Under the pieces are notes generated by a model. It was not told the origin of the DNA, ran no database searches, and saw only the letters and a program-made list of their open reading frames with translations. Below are positions 17,819 through 27,404 of a stretch of DNA of 64,000 nt, one piece after another (position 1 is the first letter of the stretch; each line of letters opens with the position of its first letter). The position numbers and the translations under genes are program-made. Origin of the DNA: Myxococcota bacterium (GTDB lineage Bacteria > Myxococcota_A > Polyangia > Polyangiales > Houyiibacteriaceae); the NCBI GenBank assembly GCA_028284955.1, contig JANQQS010000115.1:33779-97778 (forward strand), given 5' to 3'.

Positions 17819-19807
17819 CTATCTTCTCAAGACCCCGTCCGACGTCGGATCCCGGCTGATCGCGCCAGTGCCATCAAGGGAGTTCAGATCGGCTTGGATG
17901 AGTTCGACGCGGGGGGCGAACACTTCTTTGTGGAACGCATCAACGATTCGTTGCGCGAGCTGGTCGAGCGATTGATTGGTTTTGGGTGGCGCGGTGCCGC
18001 ACGCAAATCGAACGCCGCTAGCGCCGAAGAGGCAGGCTTGGGCGCTGCTTTGGGCTGGCGAGATGCGCACCAGGAGGCCGCTCGAGACGTCGAAGCGCAC
18101 CGACCGACGAATGGCTGAGGCGAGTTCGTCCGACAGTGCATCGCCGGTCGATTCGATGCGCACGGGGAGTTTGAGTCCGAGGCGACGAAATACGCCCGGG
18201 TCTTTCTGCAATGCTTGTTCGTAGTGGGGCAGCGCAACGCGAATCGATCCTTCTTCGTACGCGGAATCGGCGAGGAGCGCGTGCATTCGGGCGCGGAGGA
18301 GCGCGTCAGACGGACCGAGCCGAGACAAGGCGCGGGTTCCGAGCTTCCGCGCTGTTTGGTATTCGCCGAGAGCCCACGCCGCTTCCGTCGCAAACGCGTC
18401 GTAATAGGCGCTCGCGCCGGGGCGCTCATCTTGAGCGCGAGCCCTCGCGATGGCATTGCGGACGACGGTCGGCCCCATCGTTGAAACCAGCTCGCCGATA
18501 AGCCACGGCGGCGTGATCGCGCTCCGCGCCGTGCCCACCCGAAAGATGCCCACGAGCTTGTCGGTTTCGGATAGCGTCTGCACAGTTTGGCGTTCGCTCA
18601 TCCACGCCAAGAACCGAAACTTCAGCGAACGCGCGTAGGCCACGGTTCGCCGCCACCAACTGCGCGCGCAGGCTTTTTCTCGCTCAAATTCTGCGGAGAG
18701 AAGGTTCGCGCGCCGATCCAAAAGCGTGGTGACGGCGCGATCTTGGTACGGGTCTCGGCTGGTATGGGCGCGGCGGTCGGGAAATACCATCGCTTCGCCG
18801 GTAATACGCAGCGCCTCCACAGGGCGACCTGCCGCGACGAAAAACGCACTCAGCGCTCGCCGACCTTCGTTGCGATCGGCGTCGCGCACGTGCGGCGGTC
18901 GTTTCGCGCGATAGGCAGGAACCTTTTTGAGCGCCTGCAATGCTTCAGCAAATCGCGCTTGCCGAGTATAAAGCTCGGCAAGCTCAAGCCAGGGGTTGCC
19001 ATACCAAGAGACCGGAGCTTCGGTGGCATCGAGAAGCACGCGCTCCGCTTCGTCGAGTTTAAACAATGACCGCGCCGCTTCCGCGAAGTTGGCGAGATCT
19101 ACGGCGGTCGGTTTGCTGCCCTTGGCCCGAGCGTATTCGACCGCTTCTCGGCACGCACGGTAGCTCGCGCCGTCGTGCCCCGCCTCAAACTCAATGGCGC
19201 ATTTTGCATTGAGGGCGATTTCGATTTCCCGTTCATCGCTGGTCGCCAAGCCTTCTTGCAGCGCGGTTCTCGCAGCATTGTATTTGCCGAGCTTCATCAA
19301 CGGCCAAGCCCGTTCGGCAACCGCCTTGGGCGCGTATTGCGCATTGTACTTGGCGAGAAATTCCAATCGTTTTTCGTACTGGTCGAGGTCGCCATGCGCC
19401 GCCGCGATCTCTTTGAGAAGCCGGGCATGCCAGCGCCAGGGCTGGTTCGGCGTAGGCTTGCTTCCATGTTTCGCCTCGAAGAGCGAAAGCGATTTGCGCA
19501 AGAAGAAGAGCGCGCGAGGAAAGTTTCCCTCGGCGTAGTGGTGCACGTAGCCGAGCACGAAATGGGCAATGTACGAGCGCGGCTTCTTCTTGGCGATGCG
19601 TTCGGCCGCGGTGCGTGCGCGCGCGAGTTTACCGACGCGCACCAAATCCCACGCGCGAAGCTCGTCTGGCGCACCTTCCGCGCCGGGCTCGGGAGGCAGC
19701 TGTATCCCCTCTGGTATTTCGTTCTGCGCGAGCGCGGGCGAGCCGGTGCACCCGATGTTCGCCGAAAGGGTGAGCAAGGCTCCGCAGACGCTCGCGAAGC
19801 CCCGCAT
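17819..19807 (-). CDS. TPR-repeat protein with signal sequence
   Basis: From the ATG at 19807 the protein is 662 residues. AGGAAGG lies about 11 bases before that ATG, which favours it over the upstream start at 19843. It begins with a signal peptide (GFASVCGALLTLSANIGC), either lipidated at that Cys or cleaved after ALAQ. Several TPR-like pairs follow (ARTAAERIAKKKPRSYIAHFVLG; RAWPLMKLGKYNAARTALQEG; ALALKKVPAY-type). The C-terminal 130 residues (from about VRIESTGDAL) are a distinct, unassigned domain. It is the last gene of the MoxR/DUF58/transglutaminase operon and may scaffold that complex; that is inference. Confidence 0.65.
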   Translation of the reverse strand: MRGFASVCGALLTLSANIGCTGSPALAQNEIPEGIQLPPEPGAEGAPDELRAWDLVRVGKLARARTAAERIAKKKPRSYIAHFVLGYVHHYAEGNFPRALFFLRKSLSLFEAKHGSKPTPNQPWRWHARLLKEIAAAHGDLDQYEKRLEFLAKYNAQYAPKAVAERAWPLMKLGKYNAARTALQEGLATSDEREIEIALNAKCAIEFEAGHDGASYRACREAVEYARAKGSKPTAVDLANFAEAARSLFKLDEAERVLLDATEAPVSWYGNPWLELAELYTRQARFAEALQALKKVPAYRAKRPPHVRDADRNEGRRALSAFFVAAGRPVEALRITGEAMVFPDRRAHTSRDPYQDRAVTTLLDRRANLLSAEFEREKACARSWWRRTVAYARSLKFRFLAWMSERQTVQTLSETDKLVGIFRVGTARSAITPPWLIGELVSTMGPTVVRNAIARARAQDERPGASAYYDAFATEAAWALGEYQTARKLGTRALSRLGPSDALLRARMHALLADSAYEEGSIRVALPHYEQALQKDPGVFRRLGLKLPVRIESTGDALSDELASAIRRSVRFDVSSGLLVRISPAQSSAQACLFGASGVRFACGTAPPKTNQSLDQLAQRIVDAFHKEVFAPRVELIQADLNSLDGTGAISRDPTSDGVLRR

Positions 19808-19846
19808 ACTCGTTCGACCCTTCCTGCCCGCGCGCTGGTACAAGAG

Positions 19847-20920
19847 CTAACCCTTCGTGGTGTGTTTCGCGAGCCGCTCGAGCTGTTCTCCGACGTGCTC
19901 CCGCACCACGTCCATCGGATCTTCAACTCCGGCCGCGCACTCCAGTCGATGAGGAAAGACTCGAGAGGCGAGCGCTTGAAGGTCGTCTGGCGATACATAA
20001 TCGCGCCCGGCCAATAGGGCGCGCGCTTGGAGCGCAGGGAGCATCAAGATAAGCGAACGCGTCGACGCACCTTGCAGCACACGCGGGTCGCTTCGAATGC
20101 CGCGCGCGAGGTCGACCAACGCGTCCTTGATCGCCGAAGCAATCTGCACCTCGGCGCGAAGCACGCTCCGCGCCTCGAGCACCTGGTCGCGGGTCACCTG
20201 GGGCAGACTCGCCGCGCTTTCGAGAGCGGAAACCGGGTACGCGCTGAGCAGCTCGAGCTCTGCTGCGCGCTCGATGTGTTCCATGCGAATCTTGAACAAG
20301 AAACGGTCGAGCTGCGGGGTTGGCAGAGGATAGGTGCCCGCCACGTCGAGCGGGTTCTGCGTAGCGATCACGAAAAACAGCTCGTCGAGGGGATGCGTTT
20401 CGTTGTCGATCGTGACCTGCTTTTCAGCCATCGCTTCCAACATCGCAGCCTGCACCTTGGGAGACGTCCGGTTGATTTCGTCGGCAAGAACGACGTGGGC
20501 AAAAATCGGGCCGCGCCGAAACGCAAACGAGCCTTGGTTCACATCAAACACGTTGGTGCCGGTGATGTCGCTAGGGAGGAGATCGGGAGTAAATTGAATG
20601 CGGCGAAACTCCGGCAATCGGGCGGATGCTTGGGCTGAGCCGGAATGTTCGGCAATGGAGAGGCCGAGCGCCCGCGCCAGCGTGGTCTTTCCAGAACCCG
20701 GAAAATCTTCAAGCAATACATGTCCGTCGGCGAAAAGGGCGACGAGCACGAGATCGATCACCTCATCGCGCCCTCGAATGGCAGCGCGCATGCGTGCGCG
20801 CAGCGTCTCCGCCACGCGATGAGCGCCTTCGAGCTCGCCCCGTGACGTCGAATCAAGGGATCCATGAGAAGCTGGTAGAGAAGATGGACTCGGTGGGTTC
20901 GTCACAGCGTGTTCCGACAT
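19847..20920 (-). CDS. MoxR-family AAA+ ATPase
   Basis: From the ATG at 20920 the protein is 357 residues; CGGAG lies six bases before that start, which makes it preferable to the ATG at 20941. Walker A is FPGSGKTTLARALG, Walker B is VVLADEINRTSP, and the sensor region ATQNPLDVAGTYPLPTPQLDRF is the MoxR signature. MoxR proteins act as chaperone-like ATPases with DUF58/von Willebrand partners. The gene lies between the transglutaminase and TPR genes in one operon, the standard neighbourhood. Confidence 0.95.
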   Translation of the reverse strand: MSEHAVTNPPSPSSLPASHGSLDSTSRGELEGAHRVAETLRARMRAAIRGRDEVIDLVLVALFADGHVLLEDFPGSGKTTLARALGLSIAEHSGSAQASARLPEFRRIQFTPDLLPSDITGTNVFDVNQGSFAFRRGPIFAHVVLADEINRTSPKVQAAMLEAMAEKQVTIDNETHPLDELFFVIATQNPLDVAGTYPLPTPQLDRFLFKIRMEHIERAAELELLSAYPVSALESAASLPQVTRDQVLEARSVLRAEVQIASAIKDALVDLARGIRSDPRVLQGASTRSLILMLPALQARALLAGRDYVSPDDLQALASRVFPHRLECAAGVEDPMDVVREHVGEQLERLAKHTTKG

Positions 20921-20965
20921 TGAGGTCTCCGTTGATCGCATTCATTCATGTCATTTCCGTCATCG

Positions 20966-23248
20966 CTAGCGAGACCAGAGCCACGACCACGGGGTCGCGA
21001 TTCCGAGCGCGCGACGCCACCAAGGAATCGCGCGTTGCAGTTCTCTTCGTACCAGGCGCATCTGCGCGGGCAGCATGGCACGCTGAAGCTCGGCGCGCCG
21101 GCTGCCCAGCGCCAACCCGAGATGGGTTTCGGTGACGGCGGCGAAACTCGGCGCAATGTTTCCTATGCGCTGAGCGAACGCTTCTCTCGATTCGCCGCGG
21201 CGGCGCGAAAACGAGAGCTCGCTGAGCCGGTCGAGACAGGCCCGATACATCAGCCGGCCGTGACGCCTAGGCGCGGCCCAGCGAGGCGTCACGCGGCGCC
21301 AAACTTTCACCAGCACCAGCCATACCAGCGCCAGCCCCAGCCCAAAGACCAAGGCCCGCGCGGCCATCGAACGCAGCCACGCAAGCGCACGACCAAGCCG
21401 CGGGATCGCCGCTTCCGCGGTCTGCGGCAGCGGCTTTTGACCGCGCGCGAGCTCGCCGAGAAGCCGCTGCAAATCGGCGTCCGGAGGCGGAGGCGGCGGG
21501 TCCAGCGCCTGGCGCGGAGACACATCCATCACCACCCAACCAAAATCTCGCAGGTACACCTCGGGCCAGGCGTGGGAGTTGCGACCCGATACCAAGAGCG
21601 CAGACCCTCCCTGCCGGGCTGATTCTTCCACCATATATCCAGTGGCGACCCGTGCCGGGACGCCCTGCGTGCGCATGAGGTACACCGCGGCGTGGGCGAA
21701 GTGCACGCAGTAGCCCGTCTTGTTGCCGAAGAGAAAGCTCGCGGTGGGATCGTCGGCACCCGCGTGCCGGCTGCGCAGGCTGTAGATGCCTTCTTCGCTG
21801 AGCCACTGGGTGACCGCGATGGCTTTGGCGGTGGGGTCATCGAGCAGTTCGGGTCGCAAAAAATCACGCACCACGCGGCCTGCGAGCTCACGATAGCGCG
21901 AATCCTCAGGAGCGCGGAGATAATGTTGCCAATCTTCCTCGGTCCAGCCTGCATCCCCCGCTTCTGCGCCGAGCATGGATACCAAATCGGCGGTGAGGGC
22001 TCCCGAGCTCGCTTTGTAGACCCGACGAAACCGATGCGCATCGGGGTTGGGAAGAGGGCGGAGGCGGAACGGGGATTCGAGCGCGAACGGCCGAGCGTGG
22101 TCGGCAAGCAGAGCCACGGTCGTATCCACATGGGCGCGGTACGCGTTGACCGGAGGAGCGCCGGCAATGGTTACACTATCAGTCGGAAACGACGAGGCGA
22201 TGTCTTGATCCATACCGGCTCGCGTTGCGGTCACCAACCGCCGACCGTTGAACTGGCTGAACGCGCCCTGCCGAAGATAGTAAACCCCTGTGGGCGATGA
22301 ATAGTCGCTATGAAAAATCACCACGCCCACCGGTACATCTTGGGTGGACGGGTTGTAGTCGTCGCGAAACTCAAGCTGCTCGTTGTTGCGCGTACCGGAC
22401 GATCCGCCGCCTTTGTCTTGTTTGTCCGAATCTGAGGGTTTGTCGTCCGGTCGCAGCCCAAGGCCACCGCCCGTAGCCGGAGCGCCTGGGGGAATCCAAA
22501 AACGCGCGGCCATGAGCGCCGCCCACAACAGAACCGCGGCTGCTCCCACGTGCAACGCAAGCCGAAATACGTTGCCCTCCACAAGCAGCAGCGAAACGAT
22601 CGCAGCCGTCGCCATCGCGCCCACCGCGAGAAAGAGCCACGTGGGGTCGCCGCCCGAAGCGATGATCGGGTCGACCAAGGAGAAGGGACGGTTGATGGCG
22701 TGGTTGCGGTGCGCGACCACGAGCTGAGCGAACGCAAGCCCCACCGCCAGCACTTCGAGAATTCCAAACGAACGACGCCAGGTCGAAAGCGCGCGCAACG
22801 TTCCTGACGCGGTGACGCATCCAAGCCCGAAGAGCGCCGCGTCGCCCAATCGCAACGCCGCCGCCGGGCCCAGACCGGACACTACTGCGTCAACTCCCGT
22901 CAACGTGCCTCGCGCGAGCGCGCCGAGCGCGAAAGGCAACACGAGCGCAAGCCCAACCCCGAGCGCGCGCAAACGACGAGACAAAAAGGGGCCGACTATC
23001 GCGCCAGCCATCGCGCCGACCGCGGCAGAACACACCGACTCGAGCCGAGCCAACGGAAACACCCACGCGGCAGCGGCCACCGCATGCGTCGCGCCACCCA
23101 GCAACACTGCGAGAAACGGGACATTCCTCGCCAGGCGAAAGCGCACTCGGCCTCCGGGTGCCCCGGTTGAACCGCCCTGCCGGGTTTCGCCCAGCGTTGC
23201 GGTTTGACGCACCCTCGCCTGACTCGGCGCGGTCGAGGCTTCCGCCAT
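20966..23248 (-). CDS. Membrane transglutaminase-like protein (DUF3488/TgpA type)
   Basis: From the ATG at 23248 the protein is 760 residues. The N-terminal third has about six membrane helices. A periplasmic transglutaminase-like domain follows with the catalytic triad in context: Cys in TGYCVHFAHA, His in GRNSHAWPEVYL and Asp in GWVVMDVSP. A further membrane helix and a C-terminal DUF4129-like region close it. The start overlaps the DUF58 stop as ATGA; a longer reading frame upstream is only the shadow of that gene. This matches TgpA-like proteins, which process periplasmic substrates; the substrate is unknown here. Confidence 0.88.
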   Translation of the reverse strand: MAEASTAPSQARVRQTATLGETRQGGSTGAPGGRVRFRLARNVPFLAVLLGGATHAVAAAAWVFPLARLESVCSAAVGAMAGAIVGPFLSRRLRALGVGLALVLPFALGALARGTLTGVDAVVSGLGPAAALRLGDAALFGLGCVTASGTLRALSTWRRSFGILEVLAVGLAFAQLVVAHRNHAINRPFSLVDPIIASGGDPTWLFLAVGAMATAAIVSLLLVEGNVFRLALHVGAAAVLLWAALMAARFWIPPGAPATGGGLGLRPDDKPSDSDKQDKGGGSSGTRNNEQLEFRDDYNPSTQDVPVGVVIFHSDYSSPTGVYYLRQGAFSQFNGRRLVTATRAGMDQDIASSFPTDSVTIAGAPPVNAYRAHVDTTVALLADHARPFALESPFRLRPLPNPDAHRFRRVYKASSGALTADLVSMLGAEAGDAGWTEEDWQHYLRAPEDSRYRELAGRVVRDFLRPELLDDPTAKAIAVTQWLSEEGIYSLRSRHAGADDPTASFLFGNKTGYCVHFAHAAVYLMRTQGVPARVATGYMVEESARQGGSALLVSGRNSHAWPEVYLRDFGWVVMDVSPRQALDPPPPPPDADLQRLLGELARGQKPLPQTAEAAIPRLGRALAWLRSMAARALVFGLGLALVWLVLVKVWRRVTPRWAAPRRHGRLMYRACLDRLSELSFSRRRGESREAFAQRIGNIAPSFAAVTETHLGLALGSRRAELQRAMLPAQMRLVRRELQRAIPWWRRALGIATPWSWLWSR

Positions 23249-24657
23249 CAGGCCACCGCTTTCCGAGCCACAGATTTCTGCTCGAGGCTGCGGTTCCAGT
23301 GCTGAGCCGCGAGCACGCGACCGGTGGAGCGATCGAAGACCACGACGTCGCAGTGCGCCACGCGCAGCCGCGCATGAACCGCCGCCAAGTCCGAGGCGCT
23401 CACTGCGCGAAGATCCCCATCGCGCATCAACCAGCGCAGGCTTCTCCTCACGCCGCGAGCTGGCGGTTTCTTCGCGGCGTCGATTCCGTCCACTCCGATC
23501 ACAACCCGAAGCCCCCCGCTGCCTCCAAATGGCCCCGCTCCCGCACCCGTCTGCGTTCCGCGCCCGCGAGGCGCCGCCCGACAACGGGCGAGCGCCACCA
23601 CGTGCTCCATCCACAGGCCTGGTCTTGGAGGCGCGAACAAGATCAGCATGGCGGGCCCCTCTTGCTCGGCACGGCGTACAAACGCCGCGAGATCCACGCC
23701 GCCCCGTTCGCGTTCGCGAATCGACCGCGTGATCAACGTAAGCGCTTCGTCTACCGATTGCGTGCCTTCGGGGGCCCCATCCGCGCCAAAGATCCATTCG
23801 TCCCCAAACGCTTTTTGTTCCACCGCAACCCGCGCCGCGGCGGCAGTGGCGTCGTCTTCGGGCCCGGCGATTTGATAGGCGACCGTGCGACGGCTGCGGG
23901 TCAGTGCTCGTTCGGGAATGCGCACCACGAGCTTGCGGTTGCGGGCGAAAGCCTTCCAATGAATAAGGCGCGCGGGGTCGCCCGGGGCATAGCGACGCAA
24001 ATCTACTCGGTCGCCGTCTTCGAGACCCATGGGGTGAGGAACGTCGTCTCCGCCGGCGAGCGACGTGAGCACAGGGACGCGCCGAAGCGCTCCAAGACGA
24101 GGCCGCACGTGAAACGATTCCGTCTCCTTGAAGCGAAACGCGAGCCGAGAGAGCCCAAACACGTCTTCGACGACCACCCTCCGGACGACACGGTCGTGTT
24201 CTCCTCGTTCGCCAAATGCAACCGATTCGTAGTTCCGAAACGACCGGCGAACGAGCGACACCGCACTGCCGACGGGCCGAACCCAGCCGAGCCGCACCCG
24301 CACCCAAGGCACCCACACGAAAGACGGCAACGCGTATCCGGTTTCGCGCGCCAGCCCGGTTTCAAAGAGCTGAGGCCCCTCGCTGAGCGCGCGGGTGTGC
24401 CGCCGGCGCACGATCAGCAACGCAAGCGCAGACAGCAGCACCAGCAGGGTCGACACCCCGACCAATCCGAGCGCGGCGTAGCCCAGCACCAGCCACACCA
24501 GGTCGAGCTCGGCGTAGGCAAAGTAGACGAGCCCAAGGGATGCCCCGGCCCCAACCCAGAGCCCCAGCGGGGTCCACGGAAATACATCCAAGGCGCGAAC
24601 CATCGCCCGACGAAGCCGAGAAGCGACCAAAAACCTTGGGACGTCAAAACGAGGCAC
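23248..24657 (-). CDS. DUF58 domain protein
   Basis: A 469-residue protein with two N-terminal membrane helices (about 25-70) and the DUF58 signature DRVDLRRYAPGDPARLIHWK near the middle, followed by a von Willebrand-like region. It starts with GTG at 24657. The order DUF58, transglutaminase, MoxR is the classic operon and argues that all three act together at the cytoplasmic membrane. Its biochemical role is not established in the family. Confidence 0.9.
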   Translation of the reverse strand: MPRFDVPRFLVASRLRRAMVRALDVFPWTPLGLWVGAGASLGLVYFAYAELDLVWLVLGYAALGLVGVSTLLVLLSALALLIVRRRHTRALSEGPQLFETGLARETGYALPSFVWVPWVRVRLGWVRPVGSAVSLVRRSFRNYESVAFGERGEHDRVVRRVVVEDVFGLSRLAFRFKETESFHVRPRLGALRRVPVLTSLAGGDDVPHPMGLEDGDRVDLRRYAPGDPARLIHWKAFARNRKLVVRIPERALTRSRRTVAYQIAGPEDDATAAAARVAVEQKAFGDEWIFGADGAPEGTQSVDEALTLITRSIRERERGGVDLAAFVRRAEQEGPAMLILFAPPRPGLWMEHVVALARCRAAPRGRGTQTGAGAGPFGGSGGLRVVIGVDGIDAAKKPPARGVRRSLRWLMRDGDLRAVSASDLAAVHARLRVAHCDVVVFDRSTGRVLAAQHWNRSLEQKSVARKAVA

Positions 24658-24803
24658 GCTGACTCTCTACCCAACGCGGCAAGGGTCGACAACATTCCGT
24701 AGCGCGGCCAGAGAGCGCCGCGAGTTCGTCTAACCGCGTGAAATCCCTAGACATCGAGAAGTGTTGGTGGCGGGAGGGCCAAAGTGGGCCCTAAACTTGT
24801 AGT

Positions 24804-25232
24804 ATGGAAGTAATTGAGGCAGCCGTGCGGGCGGCCAACCGTGCATTCTACACTGCGTTTCAAGAGCGCAACCTTCAGGCGATGGAAGCGCTGTGGGCGC
24901 GTGAGGCGCCGGTTGCGTGCATGCATCCCGGCATGGCCGTGCTGCTCGGGCGGGCCGCGGTGATGAATAGCTGGCGAGGTATTCTGCGCCATCCCAGCGC
25001 ACCAACGCTTCTTTGCAGCAACGTACGCGTTCATTTGCTCGGTACATCCGCGTATGTGACGTGCCTCGAGGGCGCCGCCGACGGGCGACCCAAGTTGATC
25101 GCAACGAATGTATTTACGCTTGAAGACGGCCACTGGCGCCTCGTACACCACCACGCCGGCCCGCTTTCTCCGGCCGTTTCGGCAGAGCCCGCGAAGAAGA
25201 AGCCCTCGCTCGACCCATCTCAGCTCAACTAG
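24804..25232 (+). CDS. NTF2-like protein (SnoaL/DUF4440 type)
   Basis: A 142-residue protein. It opens with EAAVRAANRAFYTAFQERNLQAMEALWAREAPVACMHPG, the standard first helix and strand of the SnoaL_3/DUF4440 group, and ends with the paired strands RPKLIATNVFTLEDGHWRLVHHHAG. Such proteins form small cone-shaped folds used as enzymes or binding modules; the substrate cannot be deduced. It is followed by three twin-hairpin repeats. Confidence 0.85.
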   Translation: MEVIEAAVRAANRAFYTAFQERNLQAMEALWAREAPVACMHPGMAVLLGRAAVMNSWRGILRHPSAPTLLCSNVRVHLLGTSAYVTCLEGAADGRPKLIATNVFTLEDGHWRLVHHHAGPLSPAVSAEPAKKKPSLDPSQLN

Positions 25233-25241
25233 TTAATTTGA

Positions 25242-25446
25242 GGGGTCTTTCGCTAAGACCCCTCGGCTGCGGGATTCGATCCCGCACCCTTCACCCCAAA
25301 ACGGGCTCGCTCTACGCTCGCTTTTCGCATCTTTCGCTAAGACCCCTCGGCTGCGGGATTCGATCCCGCACCCTTCACCCCACTGCTTTTTTTTCAGGGG
25401 TCTTTCGCTAAGACCCCTCGGCTGCGGGATTCGATCCCGCACCCTT
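25242..25446 (+). repeat. Three copies of a twin-hairpin repeat
   Basis: Copies lie at 25242-25297, 25330-25382 (with a decayed first arm) and 25397-25446. Each has hairpin A, GGGGTCTT/AAGACCCC with loop TCGCT, then TCGGCT, then hairpin B, GCGGGAT/ATCCCGC with loop TCG, then a C-rich tail. In copy 1, A is 25242-25262 and B is 25269-25285. The spacing of copies is uneven (84 and 71 bases between B hairpins). The first hairpin could terminate the NTF2-like gene; the last lies in the leader of the ABC operon. Confidence 0.85.
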
Positions 25447-25503
25447 TTCGTGGCGGTTCGTGGTTTGCCCAAATCCGAGCGACGCATTACGTTGCGCTCC
25501 CGC

Positions 25504-26361
25504 ATGACGGTTCGGGACCTCGGATACCAGCCCTACGAGGGCAAGCGGCTCGCCTCGGGGCACAACACCTGGGTGATGTTCCGGCATGGGCTGGGGCGGG
25601 TGTGGAGCTCTTGGCTGGTCAAACTGACGGCGTTCCTGTGCTGGGTGCCTACGGTGGTGGCGTTGACCGTGGTCGGGATACGTTTCTATATCGAGAAGAA
25701 GTCGCCATTTCAGGCGGAAGCGAGCGCCTTCGATCCAGCCGATGTCATCCATACGCTGTACGCCTGGCAACTCTGGCTCTTCGTGACGCTCGTCACAGTA
25801 GGCGCAGGCGCTACCGTCGTCGCGGAGGACCTGACGTTCCGCTCGTTTTCCTTCTACTTCGCAAAGCCCGTAGCGCTATGGCAGTACGTTGTGGGTCGGC
25901 TTAGCGCGGTGGGGCTGTGGTGTTTTCTGCTGACGTGGGTGCCTGGCGTATTGGTCACGATGGCGATTGTTTCGACCCGGGAGGGCGAGGAGCGGATGGA
26001 GGCGCTCAGCCTGCTGTTCCCTGTATCCACCTATGCGGCCGTGATTGCGGTTGTCATGACCGTGGTATCGGTCGGGGTATCCACGCTCAGCGCGAGTCGA
26101 GCGCTCACGCGAAGCGTATGGCTCCTGGTATTTATCGTTCCGCACGTCGTCGCGATCATCGCCGAGACGGTCAGCGGAGCGCCGTGGTTCGATCTCGCGT
26201 CGATCCCCGCGATGGTGGGTCATATCGGACGGTCTTTGCTGTGGATGGACCCTGAGGGACCGGTTCGTTGGCACCACGCCGCGGTGGTCCTCGCGACGCT
26301 CCTGTCGCTCAGCCTAGGACTTACCCACTACCGATTGCGCAATGCCGAGGTCATCGCATGA
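25504..26361 (+). CDS. ABC-2-type transporter permease
   Basis: From the ATG at 25504 the protein is 285 residues with six membrane segments (for example LTAFLCWVPTVVALTVVGI and LWCFLLTWVPGVLVTMAIV). It opens with VRDLGYQPYEG, a common start of these permeases. The stop overlaps the start of the ATPase gene (ATGA). Together with the next two genes it forms a permease-ATPase-permease exporter; the cargo is unknown. Confidence 0.85.
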   Translation: MTVRDLGYQPYEGKRLASGHNTWVMFRHGLGRVWSSWLVKLTAFLCWVPTVVALTVVGIRFYIEKKSPFQAEASAFDPADVIHTLYAWQLWLFVTLVTVGAGATVVAEDLTFRSFSFYFAKPVALWQYVVGRLSAVGLWCFLLTWVPGVLVTMAIVSTREGEERMEALSLLFPVSTYAAVIAVVMTVVSVGVSTLSASRALTRSVWLLVFIVPHVVAIIAETVSGAPWFDLASIPAMVGHIGRSLLWMDPEGPVRWHHAAVVLATLLSLSLGLTHYRLRNAEVIA

Positions 26362-27404
26362 GCGCGGCGGAAACCACCGAGGGCACCTTGGGTGACGCAA
26401 CCATCCGAACCGTTCGACTGTCGAAGTGGTACGGAAAAGTGACCGCGCTCCAGGATGTGTCGCTTCACCTTCATGCGTCAGGGCCCAACACGTCAGGAAT
26501 TTGGGGATTGCTTGGCCCCAATGGCTCAGGAAAATCTACATTTCTCGGGCTTGCCGCTGGCCAGCTACGACCGAGCCTGGGCTCGATTCGCGTGGGCGGC
26601 GTTTCCCCGTTCGCCAACCCGAACGTGCTGGCGCATATCGGGCTGTGCCCGGAAGCCGACGCGCTATACGACGACCTGAGCGGCCTCGAATTTGTGTCGG
26701 CAATGGCCCGGTTGAGCGGGTGTCGCCGGCAGGAATCTCGCGACCGAGCCGCGGCCGCACTCGAACGCTTCGGGCTCAAGAACGAGATGCATCGACCCAT
26801 CGGAGGGTACAGCCGGGGAATGCGCCAGCGCACAAAGCTGGCCCAGGCTACCGTGCACGAGCCCCGGGTATTGCTTCTCGACGAACCGCTCACTGGGACG
26901 GACCCAAAATCTCGAAGCGTGATCTTGGACCAAATTCGTGAGCGCGCCGCGCAGGGATGCCTGGTCGTCTTTTCGACGCACGTATTGCACGAAGTCGAAG
27001 CGCTTACCGAACAGGTTCTGCTCATCGCGCGAGGCCAGTTGGTGGCGCACGGGCATGTGCACGAAATTCGCGATTTGCTGGAGGAACACCCGCACCACAT
27101 TCGCGTGGTGTGCTCCGATAGCCGCCGGCTGGCCGCCCGACTGGCCAGCGAAGAGCAAGAAATCGTCGGCATTCGATTCCCTTCGGAGAGTTGCGTGGAG
27201 TTTGAAACCACGGCTCCCGAAGCGACCTACGCCGCCATCACAAAGGCTCTGGTACAAGATGAGCACCGACTTGAGTCGATTACGAGCCCCGACGCCACGC
27301 TAGAAGCCCTGTTCCACTATCTTGTCGCCCGCGGCACCCACGGCGCCGGGACGGGCGCAGACGCGGAAGTGGGCCAGCACTCTCCTTCACCTTCGCTCCG
27401 ATGA
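26358..27404 (+). CDS. ABC transporter ATP-binding protein
   Basis: A 348-residue ATPase. Walker A is LLGPNGSGKST, the signature is GYSRGMRQRTKLAQA, Walker B is VLLLDEPLTGTDP, and the switch His is in FSTHVLHEVEAL. The start at 26358 overlaps the upstream permease stop as ATGA; an upstream in-frame extension is rejected because it lies wholly inside the permease gene. It pairs with the permeases on either side. The C-terminal ~80 residues resemble the regulatory extensions of ABC-2 ATPases. Confidence 0.93.
   Translation: MSAAETTEGTLGDATIRTVRLSKWYGKVTALQDVSLHLHASGPNTSGIWGLLGPNGSGKSTFLGLAAGQLRPSLGSIRVGGVSPFANPNVLAHIGLCPEADALYDDLSGLEFVSAMARLSGCRRQESRDRAAAALERFGLKNEMHRPIGGYSRGMRQRTKLAQATVHEPRVLLLDEPLTGTDPKSRSVILDQIRERAAQGCLVVFSTHVLHEVEALTEQVLLIARGQLVAHGHVHEIRDLLEEHPHHIRVVCSDSRRLAARLASEEQEIVGIRFPSESCVEFETTAPEATYAAITKALVQDEHRLESITSPDATLEALFHYLVARGTHGAGTGADAEVGQHSPSPSLR

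Noticed and set aside
17552..18118. Plus-strand Ser-Ala-rich reading frame
   Set aside because: It is an opposite-strand reading of the hexamer-type repeat and then overlaps the TPR gene; no start, signal peptide or domain supports it.
20966..24316. A 1116-residue reading frame covering the transglutaminase gene and beyond
   Set aside because: Its upstream part lies wholly within the DUF58 gene in another frame, and a clean ATGA overlap marks the true start at 23248.
25242..25446. Possible tRNA or CRISPR array
   Set aside because: The GCGGG/CCCGC arm with an ATTCGAT loop mimics a T-arm, but no acceptor, D- or anticodon arm surrounds it; repeats are unevenly spaced and there are no spacers of regular length.
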